The notes under the pieces are model-generated. The model saw nothing but the letters and a program-made list of their open reading frames with translations. It was not told the DNA's origin and ran no database searches. Positions 23,081 to 30,244 of a DNA stretch of 40,189 nucleotides are shown piece by piece. Origin of the DNA: a virus; the IMG/VR virus record IMGVR_UViG_3300021961_000226, positions 1 through 40,189 of that record. One strand, given 5' to 3'. Position 1 is the stretch's first letter. Each line of letters starts with the position of its first letter. The translations under genes and the position numbers were made by a program.

Positions 23081-23692
23081 TTATTTATTTTCAATTAATT
23101 TTTCTTCGTAAATCTTTTTAATTTCTTTTAGGTCATCTTCGGATACGAAATTAAACTTCTCCGCAAACTCATCTACACTCATACCCTCATCATTTGCGTA
23201 CTCTATTTCATTGTCCAATAATCCTTCCCAAAAGTATTCATCATTGAAGTGATAGATACCTTCCATATAACCATAGTCATTTTCTGTTATGGTTCTATTT
23301 TTAATAATAGTTTTACCGCAGAAATCACAACCAGGTTCTTCGTAATATAACTCAACATCCACACCATACATCTCGTGCAACCTAGCACCAAATCCTATTG
23401 GTGGTGACCACGCCGTGTCGGGATACATTGTAATACACTCATCCTCAAAGTTAAAGTTGCAATCGTCGTAGGATACATCCCACTTGGTGCCAAACCAACC
23501 GATGTTTGATTGGTACCATCCACCTTGTTCGTATTCATCTTTTGACATATCGGGCTCACGACCGATTAAGGACTCAAAAACGATACACTCTTGGGGTTTG
23601 GATTTTGGTACATCCTCAAGAACTTTGGTAAGTAGAGCTATTTGCTCTTTAGTACCTGTTATCTCTATTTTATTTGAACACCAGTTTGGCAT
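23081..23692 (-). CDS. Api92/DUF1281-like phage protein
   Basis: A 203-aa protein beginning MPNWCSNKIEITGTKEQI, the hallmark MPNWCxNxxxIxG start of Api92-like/DUF1281 proteins found in many phages. FTKWDVSYDD-type strands follow (GTKWDVSYDDCNFNFED), then TAWSPPIGF, and a GCDFCG pair near 121-126. The C-terminal 50 residues are acidic and helical. Function is unknown. It is transcribed from a promoter overlapping a long palindrome. Confidence 0.82.
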   Translation of the reverse strand: MPNWCSNKIEITGTKEQIALLTKVLEDVPKSKPQECIVFESLIGREPDMSKDEYEQGGWYQSNIGWFGTKWDVSYDDCNFNFEDECITMYPDTAWSPPIGFGARLHEMYGVDVELYYEEPGCDFCGKTIIKNRTITENDYGYMEGIYHFNDEYFWEGLLDNEIEYANDEGMSVDEFAEKFNFVSEDDLKEIKKIYEEKLIENK

Positions 23693-23720
23693 ATCTCTAA
23701 TTTTTTAAGCTTTCATTATA

Positions 23721-23765
23721 CAAAGGTAAAACTGGGATATCATTTTACCAAATAATATCCCAGTT
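23721..23765 (-). promoter_or_regulatory. Promoter with -33 box inside a perfect 11-bp inverted repeat
   Basis: TTTGG (23748-23752), 19 nt, TACCTTTG (23721-23728). AACTGGGATAT (23730-23740) and ATATCCCAGTT (23755-23765) flank the -33 box with a 14-nt loop. On the + strand the hairpin runs into a T tract, yet no + gene precedes it. It is best read as an operator, possibly also a + strand stop for antisense transcripts. Confidence 0.75.
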
Positions 23766-23773
23766 ATTTTTTT

Positions 23774-24322
23774 TTACCAGGATGACTGATAGTAGAAGTC
23801 ACCATCCCCTTCTTCTTGTAGAAGTGGTTCAATTTGATTGATGGTTTCATCTAAACCATGAACATACCATTGGTCGTACTCCGTTCCACCGAAGAAGAAA
23901 CCGGGTTGAGTTGGAAGTAATTCTTCTGCGAGTTCGGTATCCTCAAACACCTCAACATCGTCATACATCTTTTCTCCGTTCTGCCAACCAACTTCCATCT
24001 TCACGGTCTTCTTACCTGATTTCTCCAAACTCTCTTTCACTTGTTTACAGATATTGACCAACTCCTGAAGTTGACCTCTGTCCACATATGACTCCTGACA
24101 TTGGTCTTCACCACCTTGACAATTCGTTACGAACCATTGGTGAATGTGATTTGATTTTCTCCAATACGCCACACTCTCTGTGATGTATGACACACGTTCA
24201 GGTTTGATGTCGGTGCGAACCTTACTACCCTTTTTAACAGTCACCTTGTGCTGTTGTGATTTGTCTTGGAAGTCCCAGTTCTTAACGTAGGTCTTCTTGC
24301 TGAGATACATGTCTAGTCCCAT
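23774..24322 (-). CDS. MGLDMYL-type phage protein
   Basis: A 182-aa protein beginning MGLDMYLSKKTYV, the signature start of an uncharacterised family common in phages. The middle has VAYWRKSNHIHQWFVTNCQGG near 51-71 and ESYVDRGQL, then a helix, and finally GFFFGGTEYDQWY near 141-153. The order is typical of the family. Function is unknown. Confidence 0.85.
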   Translation of the reverse strand: MGLDMYLSKKTYVKNWDFQDKSQQHKVTVKKGSKVRTDIKPERVSYITESVAYWRKSNHIHQWFVTNCQGGEDQCQESYVDRGQLQELVNICKQVKESLEKSGKKTVKMEVGWQNGEKMYDDVEVFEDTELAEELLPTQPGFFFGGTEYDQWYVHGLDETINQIEPLLQEEGDGDFYYQSSW

Positions 24323-24326
24323 GATT

Positions 24327-24638
24327 TTATTGATTTAAAATGTTAAAAAATTCGATACCTTTTTGAATTAAGTTCTCCGTTCTTTCCAAACGTTTACTAC
24401 TGTCACATACGTAGTTACTCCTATCAGGGGTTACCCCTAAATCTTCCATTGAGAAGTTAAACTCCCACTTACCACCCACAAGTCGTTCACCTGTAAATCG
24501 TTCAACCGCGTTGTAACATTCGTAGGTCATTTTTAATTTACATCCACTTACTCTTGTAGTGTCTTGGATGATTACCACATCATGAGATTTATCTCGACCA
24601 TGTAGTTTACTTCGATAAAGTTCTTTTACTTTTTTCAT
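24327..24638 (-). CDS. Hypothetical protein
   Basis: A 103-aa protein, basic N-terminus KKVKELYRSKLHGRDKSHDV, then TYECYNAVERFTGERLVGGKWEF. It is not recognised. It is co-transcribed with the MGLDMYL gene (4 nt apart). Confidence 0.7.
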   Translation of the reverse strand: MKKVKELYRSKLHGRDKSHDVVIIQDTTRVSGCKLKMTYECYNAVERFTGERLVGGKWEFNFSMEDLGVTPDRSNYVCDSSKRLERTENLIQKGIEFFNILNQ

Positions 24639-24660
24639 GTCTATTGGTTTAATTGTAATA

Positions 24661-24722
24661 CAAAGATATAATGATTATTTCTTTTTACCAAACTTTTTTT
24701 CTACTTTGTTGCCAAACTAAAT
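24661..24722 (-). promoter_or_regulatory. Promoter with phased TTGGC element (N18)
   Basis: Minus strand: ATTTAGTTTGGC (24711-24722), 18 nt, TTTGG (24688-24692), 19 nt, TATCTTTG (24661-24668). The half-site lies inside the last codons of the SprT-like gene. A near copy of the whole promoter lies at 28.02 kb. Confidence 0.82.
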
Positions 24723-25183
24723 TTCGGATTTATCCTGAACTCAAGTTTGAACTTCTCGTTGTAACGGCCACCCGAACACGGACGACATGATGATGACGAC
24801 CATTTACTCAAACGGTTCTTACTATGTTGTTTACCACATCCCACACAGGTCGCAACATATCTTGGTTCAGGGGTTGCAACTATTTTAGAACTGTAACAAC
24901 GACTTCCATTACATCCTATTTCAATTGCTTTCTGTCTCCACACCCAATCATGGTGATGACCTGGTGTTAATGCGTGTGCAATTTCATGTAGAATAGTATT
25001 CTTTACTTCTTTCTCATTGTTTAGTAAAGTCAATACTTTGGATAAAGTAATTTGTTTACTTCTGTACTTACAACATCCGAACCTACGTCTTGCGTTATCA
25101 AATGAAAATCTCCATCCTTTAACATCAAGGTCGTGTCTGTGGATTAGTTTCTCTGCGAGTTGTTGTGCTTTGATGAGTTCCAT
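24701..25183 (-). CDS. SprT-like zinc metallopeptidase
   Basis: A 160-aa SprT/Spartan-like protein. HEIAHALTPGHHHDW at 66-80 gives the HExxH zinc site (H66, E67, H70) with the distal His in HHHDW. A C-terminal zinc ribbon follows (CVGCGKQH, then CRPC). Length fits the minimal SprT family. Spartan enzymes degrade proteins cross-linked to DNA; the phage role is inferred. The last residues KFSLATK are encoded by the promoter element of the downstream gene, so this end may have been reshaped by that cassette. Confidence 0.88.
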   Translation of the reverse strand: MELIKAQQLAEKLIHRHDLDVKGWRFSFDNARRRFGCCKYRSKQITLSKVLTLLNNEKEVKNTILHEIAHALTPGHHHDWVWRQKAIEIGCNGSRCYSSKIVATPEPRYVATCVGCGKQHSKNRLSKWSSSSCRPCSGGRYNEKFKLEFRINPKFSLATK

Positions 25184-25194
25184 GTTGTTTTATT

Positions 25195-25593
25195 TTATGC
25201 CAAACAATTTTCACCTTTTCCTTCTGTGATATAAACGCCACTTTCAATTGTGTGTAATTTCGGTACCCCATCATTATCCATGATATGACCATCGAATATC
25301 CAGTTAGGTTGGACACGTGGATTATAACGAACCCTTCTACTTTCATCCGTGATTGGTTTACCTGTGTAAATCTTAATGTCCTTACATAGTATCCACGCAC
25401 AAACTGTTTTGTGTGCACCATCGAAAATTTTCTGTGCGGTACTCTTGTGGTTTTTAAATGTACACTCGGTCATTACCATTTGTACTTCATCAGGACTATA
25501 GTAGATAACATCACCATCAGGATGTGTTACCTTCCACTTCATGTAGTTTTTACCCTTGCCGAGGTTAAAACGAACTTTAATACTTTTTGACAT
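25195..25593 (-). CDS. Conserved protein, function unknown
   Basis: A 132-aa protein: IKVRFNLGKGKNYMKWKVTHP, then GDVIYYSPDEVQMVMTECTF and KTVCAWILCKDIKIY. I associate this sequence pattern with uncharacterised phage proteins. Three Cys and several His could bind metal. The final codons (ENCLA) contain another GTTTGGC half-site at 25199-25205. Confidence 0.74.
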   Translation of the reverse strand: MSKSIKVRFNLGKGKNYMKWKVTHPDGDVIYYSPDEVQMVMTECTFKNHKSTAQKIFDGAHKTVCAWILCKDIKIYTGKPITDESRRVRYNPRVQPNWIFDGHIMDNDGVPKLHTIESGVYITEGKGENCLA

Positions 25594-25619
25594 ATCGATT
25601 ATTTAATTGGTTTATGATA

Positions 25620-25681
25620 CAAATATAAAACAAATATCTTTATATTCCAAATTTATTTTACACTTTGTTGCCAAACAAAAA
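25620..25681 (-). promoter_or_regulatory. Promoter with phased TTGGC element (N18)
   Basis: Minus strand: TTTTTGTTTGGC (25670-25681), 18 nt, TTTGG (25647-25651), 19 nt, TATATTTG (25620-25627). The half-site begins within the T tract of the preceding terminator. Confidence 0.85.
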
Positions 25682-25703
25682 TCCCCCTGTCACGGGGGAA
25701 TTT
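25676..25703 (-). terminator. Intrinsic terminator
   Basis: Minus-strand stem TTCCCCC/GGGGGA around loop GTGACA, then five T. It ends the 25706 gene and is fused to the next promoter element. Confidence 0.85.
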
Positions 25704-25705
25704 TT

Positions 25706-26308
25706 TTACTCTTTCAAATCAAAAATTAATTCGGTATAATCCGTTGTACCAATCATGACTAACGGACTTTCCTTTTCTATTGAGATAACATCCCTCGCCC
25801 ACGAACCAATAATTTCATTTTCATCTTCTCCCCTAAAATCACCACCACCTTGTCCGTTACCCTCACTAGTTAAAAGTGGTAAAGGGTGAATTTTTACACC
25901 TTCCCAATCTTGAATTTCGGGTACTTTGTTTTTATCTACGAATTGTTTTTTAGTGTGATTTACAATAAAAGGGTAGTCATCCGTTTTTGCAACCTTTGGT
26001 TTGATTTCGTTTTCATCATTACAAAGTGAATACAAATTTGCGTCGTACTCTTTCCCTTCACTAATAACTTTTACCCCCGGTTCTTCATCGGCGTAATCAC
26101 CACCCCACACTACACGACTTTTGTAATGTGACCCTCTTCGGGTTAATTCTTTTTCAAACGTTGAAACAAAGTTGTTTCCTTGATAGGAATGTTCCATTAG
26201 TTTGAGACCATTGTCATATGAATGTGAATACATCCACGCCTTTACGGTTTCGTTTTCACCGTCTTTCGGTTTTTCACCGAGAATAATTGGTTTAAAATAC
26301 TGTCCCAT
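25706..26308 (-). CDS. MGQYFKP-type conserved protein
   Basis: A 200-aa protein beginning MGQYFKPIILGEKP, then WMYSHSYDNGLKLMEHSYQGN at 26-46. I associate this start and the GLKLMEHS box with an uncharacterised family in phages and bacteria. RVVWGGDYADEE near 65-76 and NLYSLCND near 90-97 are other conserved-looking parts. Function is unknown. It forms a single-gene unit with its own promoter and terminator. Confidence 0.78.
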   Translation of the reverse strand: MGQYFKPIILGEKPKDGENETVKAWMYSHSYDNGLKLMEHSYQGNNFVSTFEKELTRRGSHYKSRVVWGGDYADEEPGVKVISEGKEYDANLYSLCNDENEIKPKVAKTDDYPFIVNHTKKQFVDKNKVPEIQDWEGVKIHPLPLLTSEGNGQGGGDFRGEDENEIIGSWARDVISIEKESPLVMIGTTDYTELIFDLKE

Positions 26309-26327
26309 TTTTAATTGATTTAGGATA

Positions 26328-26390
26328 CAAATATAATATGAATAATTTTATATTCCAAATATTTTTTAAACTTTGTTGCCAAACTATTTT
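26328..26390 (-). promoter_or_regulatory. Promoter with phased TTGGC element (N18)
   Basis: Minus strand: AAAATAGTTTGGC (ending at 26378), 18 nt, TTTGG (26355-26359), 19 nt, TATATTTG (26328-26335). Confidence 0.85.
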
Positions 26391-26577
26391 TACCATCCCA
26401 GCCCTGAACGACAGTAACCAGAGCAAATAGCTAGTTTTTCACCAGCTGCTCACCAGCTGCAACAGCGCAGCTTCCAGGTCGATTTTGTTTGGCGTTACAC
26501 AACCCTAATAAAATCAACACTTTACTCACGCCAAACTAAATTAGGGGCCAGCGCGCAACCAGCAGCACAGCTGCGCT
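26378..26577 (-). repeat. Three-half-site regulatory cassette with GC-rich palindromes
   Basis: GCCAAAC at 26378, inverted ATTTTGTTTGGC ending at 26493, and GCCAAACTAAAT at 26530; 36 nt separate the inverted pair. Outside the pair AGCGCAGCT (26464-26472) matches AGCTGCGCT (26569-26577), extending the palindrome. The left arm also repeats CACCAGCTGC twice. The spacer holds AACCCTAATAAAATCAACA, shared with the 31.7 kb cassette. No gene is visible. Confidence 0.8.
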
Positions 26578-26584
26578 TAAGCAT

Positions 26585-26608
26585 AAAAAAACCCCTCATT
26601 GTGAGGGG
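26585..26608 (-). terminator. Intrinsic terminator containing the GP88 stop codon
   Basis: Minus-strand stem CCCCTCA/TGAGGGG with loop CAA, then seven T. The TGA of the gene at 26596 forms the first bases of the 3' arm. Confidence 0.9.
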
Positions 26609-27366
26609 TCTACTACAAACTTGCTATTTTTATCGGGTCGTTTTCGTGTGACTTTATACTTTAACCCCACAATAACATCTTTCTCATCTCGATATCTCAT
26701 ATCATATAAGTCACCATCGATAACCTTTCTACCCCAAAATGTTTTTGGTAATTCTTTTTTGAAAACAACCGCAACTCTTACTCCACCATTCAACATGTTT
26801 ACACAATCGGTGAAGTTGTCTCCACTAAATGAAAATGTCAAATCATAGTTGGTATACTTTTTAACAAGTTCAACTCTCTTCGGTACTTTGGTGTAATCAT
26901 AAAAAGTAACATCGGGAAACAATTGTAAAATGTTTTTTCTTTCGCCGTTTACATCCATATGAAAGGATTCGGGTGTAATGTCTGAAGTGTTATTTAAACG
27001 AACACTGAAGTGAAAACCTAATTTTTCCGCCTTATTTTTTGCGGTGATAATTTCTTCAACCATCCATTCCATAAAATACTGACGTTGTTCAAAAAACAAT
27101 TTTGTCTTTTTAATCCTACTTTCAGTAATCATGTCATTATTCATGTTCATACGATTCATACCAGATTCGTTTAAACATAGTGCGGTACACTCTTTATTCC
27201 TCGTAGGACAAACCTCATAACCACTCAACTTTGCGGGTGCGAGGTAAAGACTGTAGGTTAATTCATCATACTTATACGCCTTAGCGTGTTTAGTAGTCAT
27301 GTTAACAGAACCTAAATAATTGATTCCCGTTTCTCTTTTTGCTTGGGTCTTGTTTCTATATTTCAT
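26596..27366 (-). CDS. GP88 family phage protein
   Basis: A 256-aa protein matching the GP88 family. LYLAPAKLSGYEVCPTRNKEC, then CLNESG near 64-69, RIKKTKLFF, VRLNNTSDIT near 122-131, FYDYTKVPKR near 155-164 and YDLTFSFSGDN near 174-184 are the family's boxes, in order. The three Cys in CPTRNKECTALC resemble a metal or Fe-S cluster site. Function is unproven; the family is found mainly in phages and plasmids. The 3' end runs into its own terminator. Confidence 0.9.
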   Translation of the reverse strand: MKYRNKTQAKRETGINYLGSVNMTTKHAKAYKYDELTYSLYLAPAKLSGYEVCPTRNKECTALCLNESGMNRMNMNNDMITESRIKKTKLFFEQRQYFMEWMVEEIITAKNKAEKLGFHFSVRLNNTSDITPESFHMDVNGERKNILQLFPDVTFYDYTKVPKRVELVKKYTNYDLTFSFSGDNFTDCVNMLNGGVRVAVVFKKELPKTFWGRKVIDGDLYDMRYRDEKDVIVGLKYKVTRKRPDKNSKFVVDPSQ

Positions 27367-27387
27367 AATAGTATTGGTTTAACAATA

Positions 27388-27419
27388 CAAATATAAAACG
27401 AATATTTTTATATTCCAAA
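27388..27419 (-). promoter_or_regulatory. Bacteroidetes-type promoter without a near half-site
   Basis: TTTGG (27415-27419), 19 nt, TATATTTG (27388-27395). No TTGGC at the usual distances; the nearest pair begins about 40 nt further upstream. Confidence 0.82.
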
Positions 27420-27460
27420 TTTATTTTTATTTTTTTTTCACCTGTCGACGGATTCTGGAT

Positions 27461-27486
27461 ATTGGTTGGCCCACGCCAAACTAAAT
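27461..27486 (-). repeat. Compact inverted pair ATTGGTTGGC-CCAC-GCCAAACTAAAT
   Basis: The same inverted half-sites as in other cassettes but only 4 nt apart, giving a near-perfect palindrome. CACCTGTCGACGGATTC lies just before it, as at other cassettes, and CCTGAACAG follows. Confidence 0.8.
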
Positions 27487-27520
27487 CCATCCTGAACAGT
27501 ATCCTGAAAATTTCAGACAT

Positions 27521-27548
27521 AAAAAAACCCCCACATTTCTGTGAGGGT
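27521..27548 (-). terminator. Intrinsic terminator, AGAAAT loop
   Basis: Minus strand CCCTCAC-AGAAAT-GTGGGGG then seven T. It ends the gene at 27554. Confidence 0.92.
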
Positions 27549-27553
27549 TATGA

Positions 27554-27988
27554 TTATATTTTACTTGTCGTCTTTCGAAAAACCACGAGTAGAATACCTA
27601 ACAAAAATCCTATTGAAATCGGTAGAACACCATATTTGAATGTTACTGAATTTCGAAATACTTTAATACTTCTAATCATTTTTTCGAAAGATGATTCGTT
27701 TTCTAATTTGTAATATAATTCCAATTCATCCAAATCCGCTTTTCTGTCAACTTCAATTATTTCCAAATCTACTTTTTTAGATTCAGTATAATCAATAGTT
27801 CTCCAACCAGAACTATATTCTTTGATTACTTCCTCTTTTTTAGAATCATAATACTGATTCAATTCCTTTTTGTGGAGTTGATAAGATTTCTCATCAAAGT
27901 TATTCCAATCATACTCAGGTTTCATCATTTGAGCCATTGACGTGGTTGTTACTAAAGTGAACAACAAACTTGCAAATATTGTTTTCAT
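27554..27988 (-). CDS. Exported protein with C-terminal membrane anchor
   Basis: A 144-aa protein, start taken at ATG 27988 (MKTIFASLLFTLVTTTSMAQ), a signal peptide with likely cleavage after SMA; ATGs at 27997 and 28009 are also in frame, but the -7 box is at 28013-28020. The mature part is charged and coiled (KKEEVIKEYSSGWRTID, VDRKADLDELELYYKLENE), followed by a membrane helix GVLPISIGFLLGILLVVF. It is probably anchored in the inner membrane with the coil outside. Function is unknown. Confidence 0.75.
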   Translation of the reverse strand: MKTIFASLLFTLVTTTSMAQMMKPEYDWNNFDEKSYQLHKKELNQYYDSKKEEVIKEYSSGWRTIDYTESKKVDLEIIEVDRKADLDELELYYKLENESSFEKMIRSIKVFRNSVTFKYGVLPISIGFLLGILLVVFRKTTSKI

Positions 27989-28012
27989 GTCTTTCATTTT
28001 TAAATTCATATA

Positions 28013-28073
28013 CAAAAATATAATAATTATTTCTTTTTACCAAACTTTTTTCTACTTTGTTGCCAACCTAAAT
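28013..28073 (-). promoter_or_regulatory. Promoter with phased TTGGC element (N17)
   Basis: Minus strand: ATTTAGGTTGGC (28062-28073), 17 nt, TTTGG (28040-28044), 19 nt, TATTTTTG (28013-28020). It is nearly identical over about 55 bp to the promoter at 24.66 kb. CCTGAACCGTGACTC and a closing TTCAGG hairpin lie further upstream (28078-28104). Confidence 0.82.
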
Positions 28074-28106
28074 CCGTCCTGAACCGTGACTCGAAATCTT
28101 CAGGCA

Positions 28107-28135
28107 TAAAAAAACCCCCACATTTCTGCGAGGGC
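28107..28135 (-). terminator. Intrinsic terminator, AGAAAT loop
   Basis: Minus strand CCCTCGC-AGAAAT-GTGGGGG then seven T. It ends the 28168 gene. Confidence 0.9.
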
Positions 28136-28167
28136 TTCTTGAACCGAACATTAAATCAATATACTAA

Positions 28168-28539
28168 TTACAGAACTCCTTCTATTGAATGTCCCTTTTT
28201 GGTGAGGTTTTTACCTTTACGCTCAAAGTTATTGTAGCCAACCAAAAACATGTCAGCTTTAGTTCCCATAACCATTGAACCTTCCAGCTTCATTCCACCA
28301 TAGTTTACTTTCAGCTTACGCATAAAATCATTGAAAGAACGTTCAAGCTGTACACCAATCTTATCGGTAGGAGGAACTGGTGCATTTTCGATGTGATAAC
28401 GAGTACCAACTCTTGAGAACTTAATTCCCACCATTTCTTTCTTCTCAAAGTTTGGTAAACTCTCATTAAGGCATTCACGAATTTCGTGTAAAGACTTCTT
28501 CAGAGAATTAGCCGTAGTCTTTCTTGGTTTTTTTATCAT
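28168..28539 (-). CDS. Hypothetical protein
   Basis: A 123-aa protein starting at ATG 28539 (MIKKPRKTTANSLKKSLHEI); upstream in-frame codons fall in the promoter. It has a basic N-terminal helix, CLNESLPNFEKKEMVGIKFSR, then KLKVNYGGMKLEGSMVMGTKAD. It may bind nucleic acid on charge alone. No family is recognised. Confidence 0.7.
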   Translation of the reverse strand: MIKKPRKTTANSLKKSLHEIRECLNESLPNFEKKEMVGIKFSRVGTRYHIENAPVPPTDKIGVQLERSFNDFMRKLKVNYGGMKLEGSMVMGTKADMFLVGYNNFERKGKNLTKKGHSIEGVL

Positions 28540-28562
28540 ATTCAAGTTTTTGAAGTATGGTA

Positions 28563-28593
28563 CAAAGGTAATAAGAATATTTTCTAAAAACAA
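28563..28593 (-). promoter_or_regulatory. Bacteroidetes-type promoter
   Basis: TTG (28591-28593), 20 nt, TACCTTTG (28563-28570). No phased TTGGC element. Confidence 0.65.
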
Positions 28594-28688
28594 CAAATAT
28601 TTTTATTTTGTTCAGGTTTTTTTAGTCAAACATTAAACAAAAAGTGTCTTTTTTATTGGATTACAAACATTTGTGTGTTGAAAACTAC

Positions 28689-28712
28689 GCCAAACAACAT
28701 CCAGAATCCGTC
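28689..28712 (-). repeat. Single half-site with CCGTCGACAGGTG
   Basis: GCCAAACAACATCC at 28689, followed by AGAATCCGTCGACAGGTG, the reverse complement of the CACCTGTCGACGGATTCT seen at 27.44 kb. The inverted orientation of the same block supports cassette shuffling. Confidence 0.7.
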
Positions 28713-28744
28713 GACAGGTGAGAACATCTTGTGAATTTTTCGCA

Positions 28745-28776
28745 TAAAAAAGGGGATAACCTTTCGGTCACCCCCA
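28745..28776 (-). terminator. Intrinsic terminator
   Basis: Minus strand GGGGGTGACC-GAAA-GGTTATCCCC then six T, with one mismatch. It ends the ParB-like gene. Confidence 0.88.
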
Positions 28777-28799
28777 ATTACTAACCCTAAAACTTAAAG

Positions 28800-29552
28800 T
28801 CAGAAACGAAGATTCAACTTTTCGTCAGTACGACGCTTATAGTTGTAAATGTCCTCAATCATTTCCGCGTATGATTTTTTATCACCACACATAAAGATTG
28901 AACTTGGACGAAGTTTTACTTTGTGAAGAAACTCCTCAAACTTGAAGTCGGTCTTCTTTTCCATAATGGTAAGAAGTGTACGAACAAATACTGATTTGTT
29001 GTAACCCTTTTCAAAGTAAGGTTTGAGTTGAAGTAGGTTGTTCGCCCATTCTTTCGCCTTATCCATATCACCCACGATAAACTTTCCATCGGCGAAATCT
29101 TGTTTGTCCACATGACGAGTACCCGAATTTTGAAGTAACATAATTCGTTCAGTCAATGAGAACATTGGGAACTCTTTTGAAAAATCCTCCAAAGTTTTGT
29201 AGGATTTGTTTCCTTGTTCAGAGAACCCGTGAATGTAATCTTTCTTACCCCACTCTTTCATGTTCTGATTGAACTTACGTGCGGCTTCAAAGATTCCTTT
29301 CGTAGTGTTCGGGATAGTAACATCTACAATAAAGTAGATTCCTTTACCCGCTTCTTTTGCTGCAGTTAGTCGGTGTTGTCCGTCAACTACAACATAGTTA
29401 GAGTTAACAATGATTGGGACGAGTTTTAATCCGTCTTTCTTCATTGAGTCGGTAATACGCTTAACGCGTGGAGTGTCAACCTCACGATTTACGTTGTGAA
29501 GTTTGAACATACCCAAATTTTGGGTGAACTTTACTTGAACATTTTTTGTCAT
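28800..29552 (-). CDS. ParB-like N-terminal domain protein
   Basis: A 250-aa protein. The ParB/Srx domain occupies about 1-90: LGMFKLHNVNREVDTPRVKRI, then SMKKDGLKLVPIIVNSNYVVVDG, with the VVVDGQHRLTAAKEAG box near 54-69. The rest is helical and lacks the ParB HTH and dimer domain I would expect. Such stand-alone proteins are frequent in phages and plasmids, with roles from nuclease to regulator. It is a single-gene unit. Confidence 0.83.
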   Translation of the reverse strand: MTKNVQVKFTQNLGMFKLHNVNREVDTPRVKRITDSMKKDGLKLVPIIVNSNYVVVDGQHRLTAAKEAGKGIYFIVDVTIPNTTKGIFEAARKFNQNMKEWGKKDYIHGFSEQGNKSYKTLEDFSKEFPMFSLTERIMLLQNSGTRHVDKQDFADGKFIVGDMDKAKEWANNLLQLKPYFEKGYNKSVFVRTLLTIMEKKTDFKFEEFLHKVKLRPSSIFMCGDKKSYAEMIEDIYNYKRRTDEKLNLRF

Positions 29553-29593
29553 GTCGTTTCTGAATTAAAAGTTAAATGATTTAATTTCGGGTA

Positions 29594-29625
29594 CAAAGAT
29601 ATAATAGTTTTTCTTTTTTTCCAAA
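29594..29625 (-). promoter_or_regulatory. Bacteroidetes-type promoter
   Basis: CCAAA/TTTGG at 29621-29625, 19 nt, TATCTTTG (29594-29601). No phased half-site; an A/T tract lies upstream. Confidence 0.78.
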
Positions 29626-29803
29626 TTTTTTTTAAAGTTTTTTTCAAAAAAGTTTTTCCACATACATCTTTGACTTTATGTATGACAAACATAATAAAGA
29701 TTTTAAGAATATACAAATAAAATACTAGTGTTTTTTGCCAAACAAAATCGTCCAGTCGTCCCGCCTGGTGGATTATAAGTGATTGATTTTTAAAGATTTA
29801 GAC
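29626..29803. other. Non-coding gap with one half-site
   Basis: AT-rich, no gene longer than 16 codons. GCCAAACAAAATC at 29737-29749 is followed by GTCCAGTCGTCCCGCCTGG, an imperfect GC-rich palindrome of the type seen in other cassettes. Nothing else is recognised. Confidence 0.6.
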
Positions 29804-29834
29804 ATAAAAAAAGGGATTCCGTAGAACCCCTTTA
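29804..29834 (-). terminator. Intrinsic terminator
   Basis: Minus strand AAAGGGG...CCCTTTTTTT, with an inner TTCTACGGAA hairpin. It lies 85 nt after the stop of the gene at 29919. Confidence 0.8.
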
Positions 29835-29918
29835 AGTGTCAAACCAAACACAAATTACAACTATGAAATGTAATCTATCAAAAACTTACACATTCTTTTT
29901 TAACTTATCAAGTGTTTT

Positions 29919-30170
29919 TTAGATTACAGGTAATACATCAAGTTCCTTACCTTTTTCTTGATAGAACAAACTTCCACCATCATTACCCTCATCATCCATT
30001 GAAGGAATACAAAGTGTTCCGTTGTCCAATTCAAAACAAATAGGTCTTTTGTACCAACCCATAAGTTCCATTTCCTCATCAGTAAGATAACGAACTGATT
30101 TAATAACACGTCCCTTTAGGACTTTCTCACATTGGTTTACCCAATACGTGGTTAATTCTTGGTTTGTCAT
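29919..30170 (-). CDS. Conserved small phage protein
   Basis: An 83-aa protein: VIKSVRYLTDEEMELMGWYKR near 22-42, then PICFELDNGTLCIPSMDDEGN near 43-63 and GGSLFYQ. I associate the MGWxxRP and PSxDDEGNDGG boxes with an uncharacterised family in phages and bacteria. Function is unknown. Confidence 0.8.
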   Translation of the reverse strand: MTNQELTTYWVNQCEKVLKGRVIKSVRYLTDEEMELMGWYKRPICFELDNGTLCIPSMDDEGNDGGSLFYQEKGKELDVLPVI

Positions 30171-30185
30171 ACGTTTAGTTTTTTA

Positions 30186-30237
30186 CAAATGTATAATTAT
30201 TATTTTATTCTACAAGTTGTTTTTTGCCAACCAATTT
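30186..30237 (-). promoter_or_regulatory. Promoter with phased TTGGC element (about N9)
   Basis: Minus strand: AATTGGTTGGC ending at 30226, 9 nt, CTTGT as -33, 18 nt, TACATTTG (30186-30193). The half-site is one helical turn closer than in the N18 class. It is squeezed into the 74 nt between two genes. Confidence 0.68.
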
Positions 30238-30244
30238 CGAGGGA

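Noticed and set aside
27461-27486. Eukaryotic NFI-type site TTGGC-N-GCCAA
   Set aside because: It resembles the consensus only by chance. The sequence is prokaryotic and the spacer is 4 nt here and about 36 nt elsewhere.
29656-29736. Short frames and a TGTATGACAAAC word in the 29.6-29.8 kb gap
   Set aside because: The longest frame is about 16 codons and the GTCATACA resemblance is partial, so nothing firm can be annotated.
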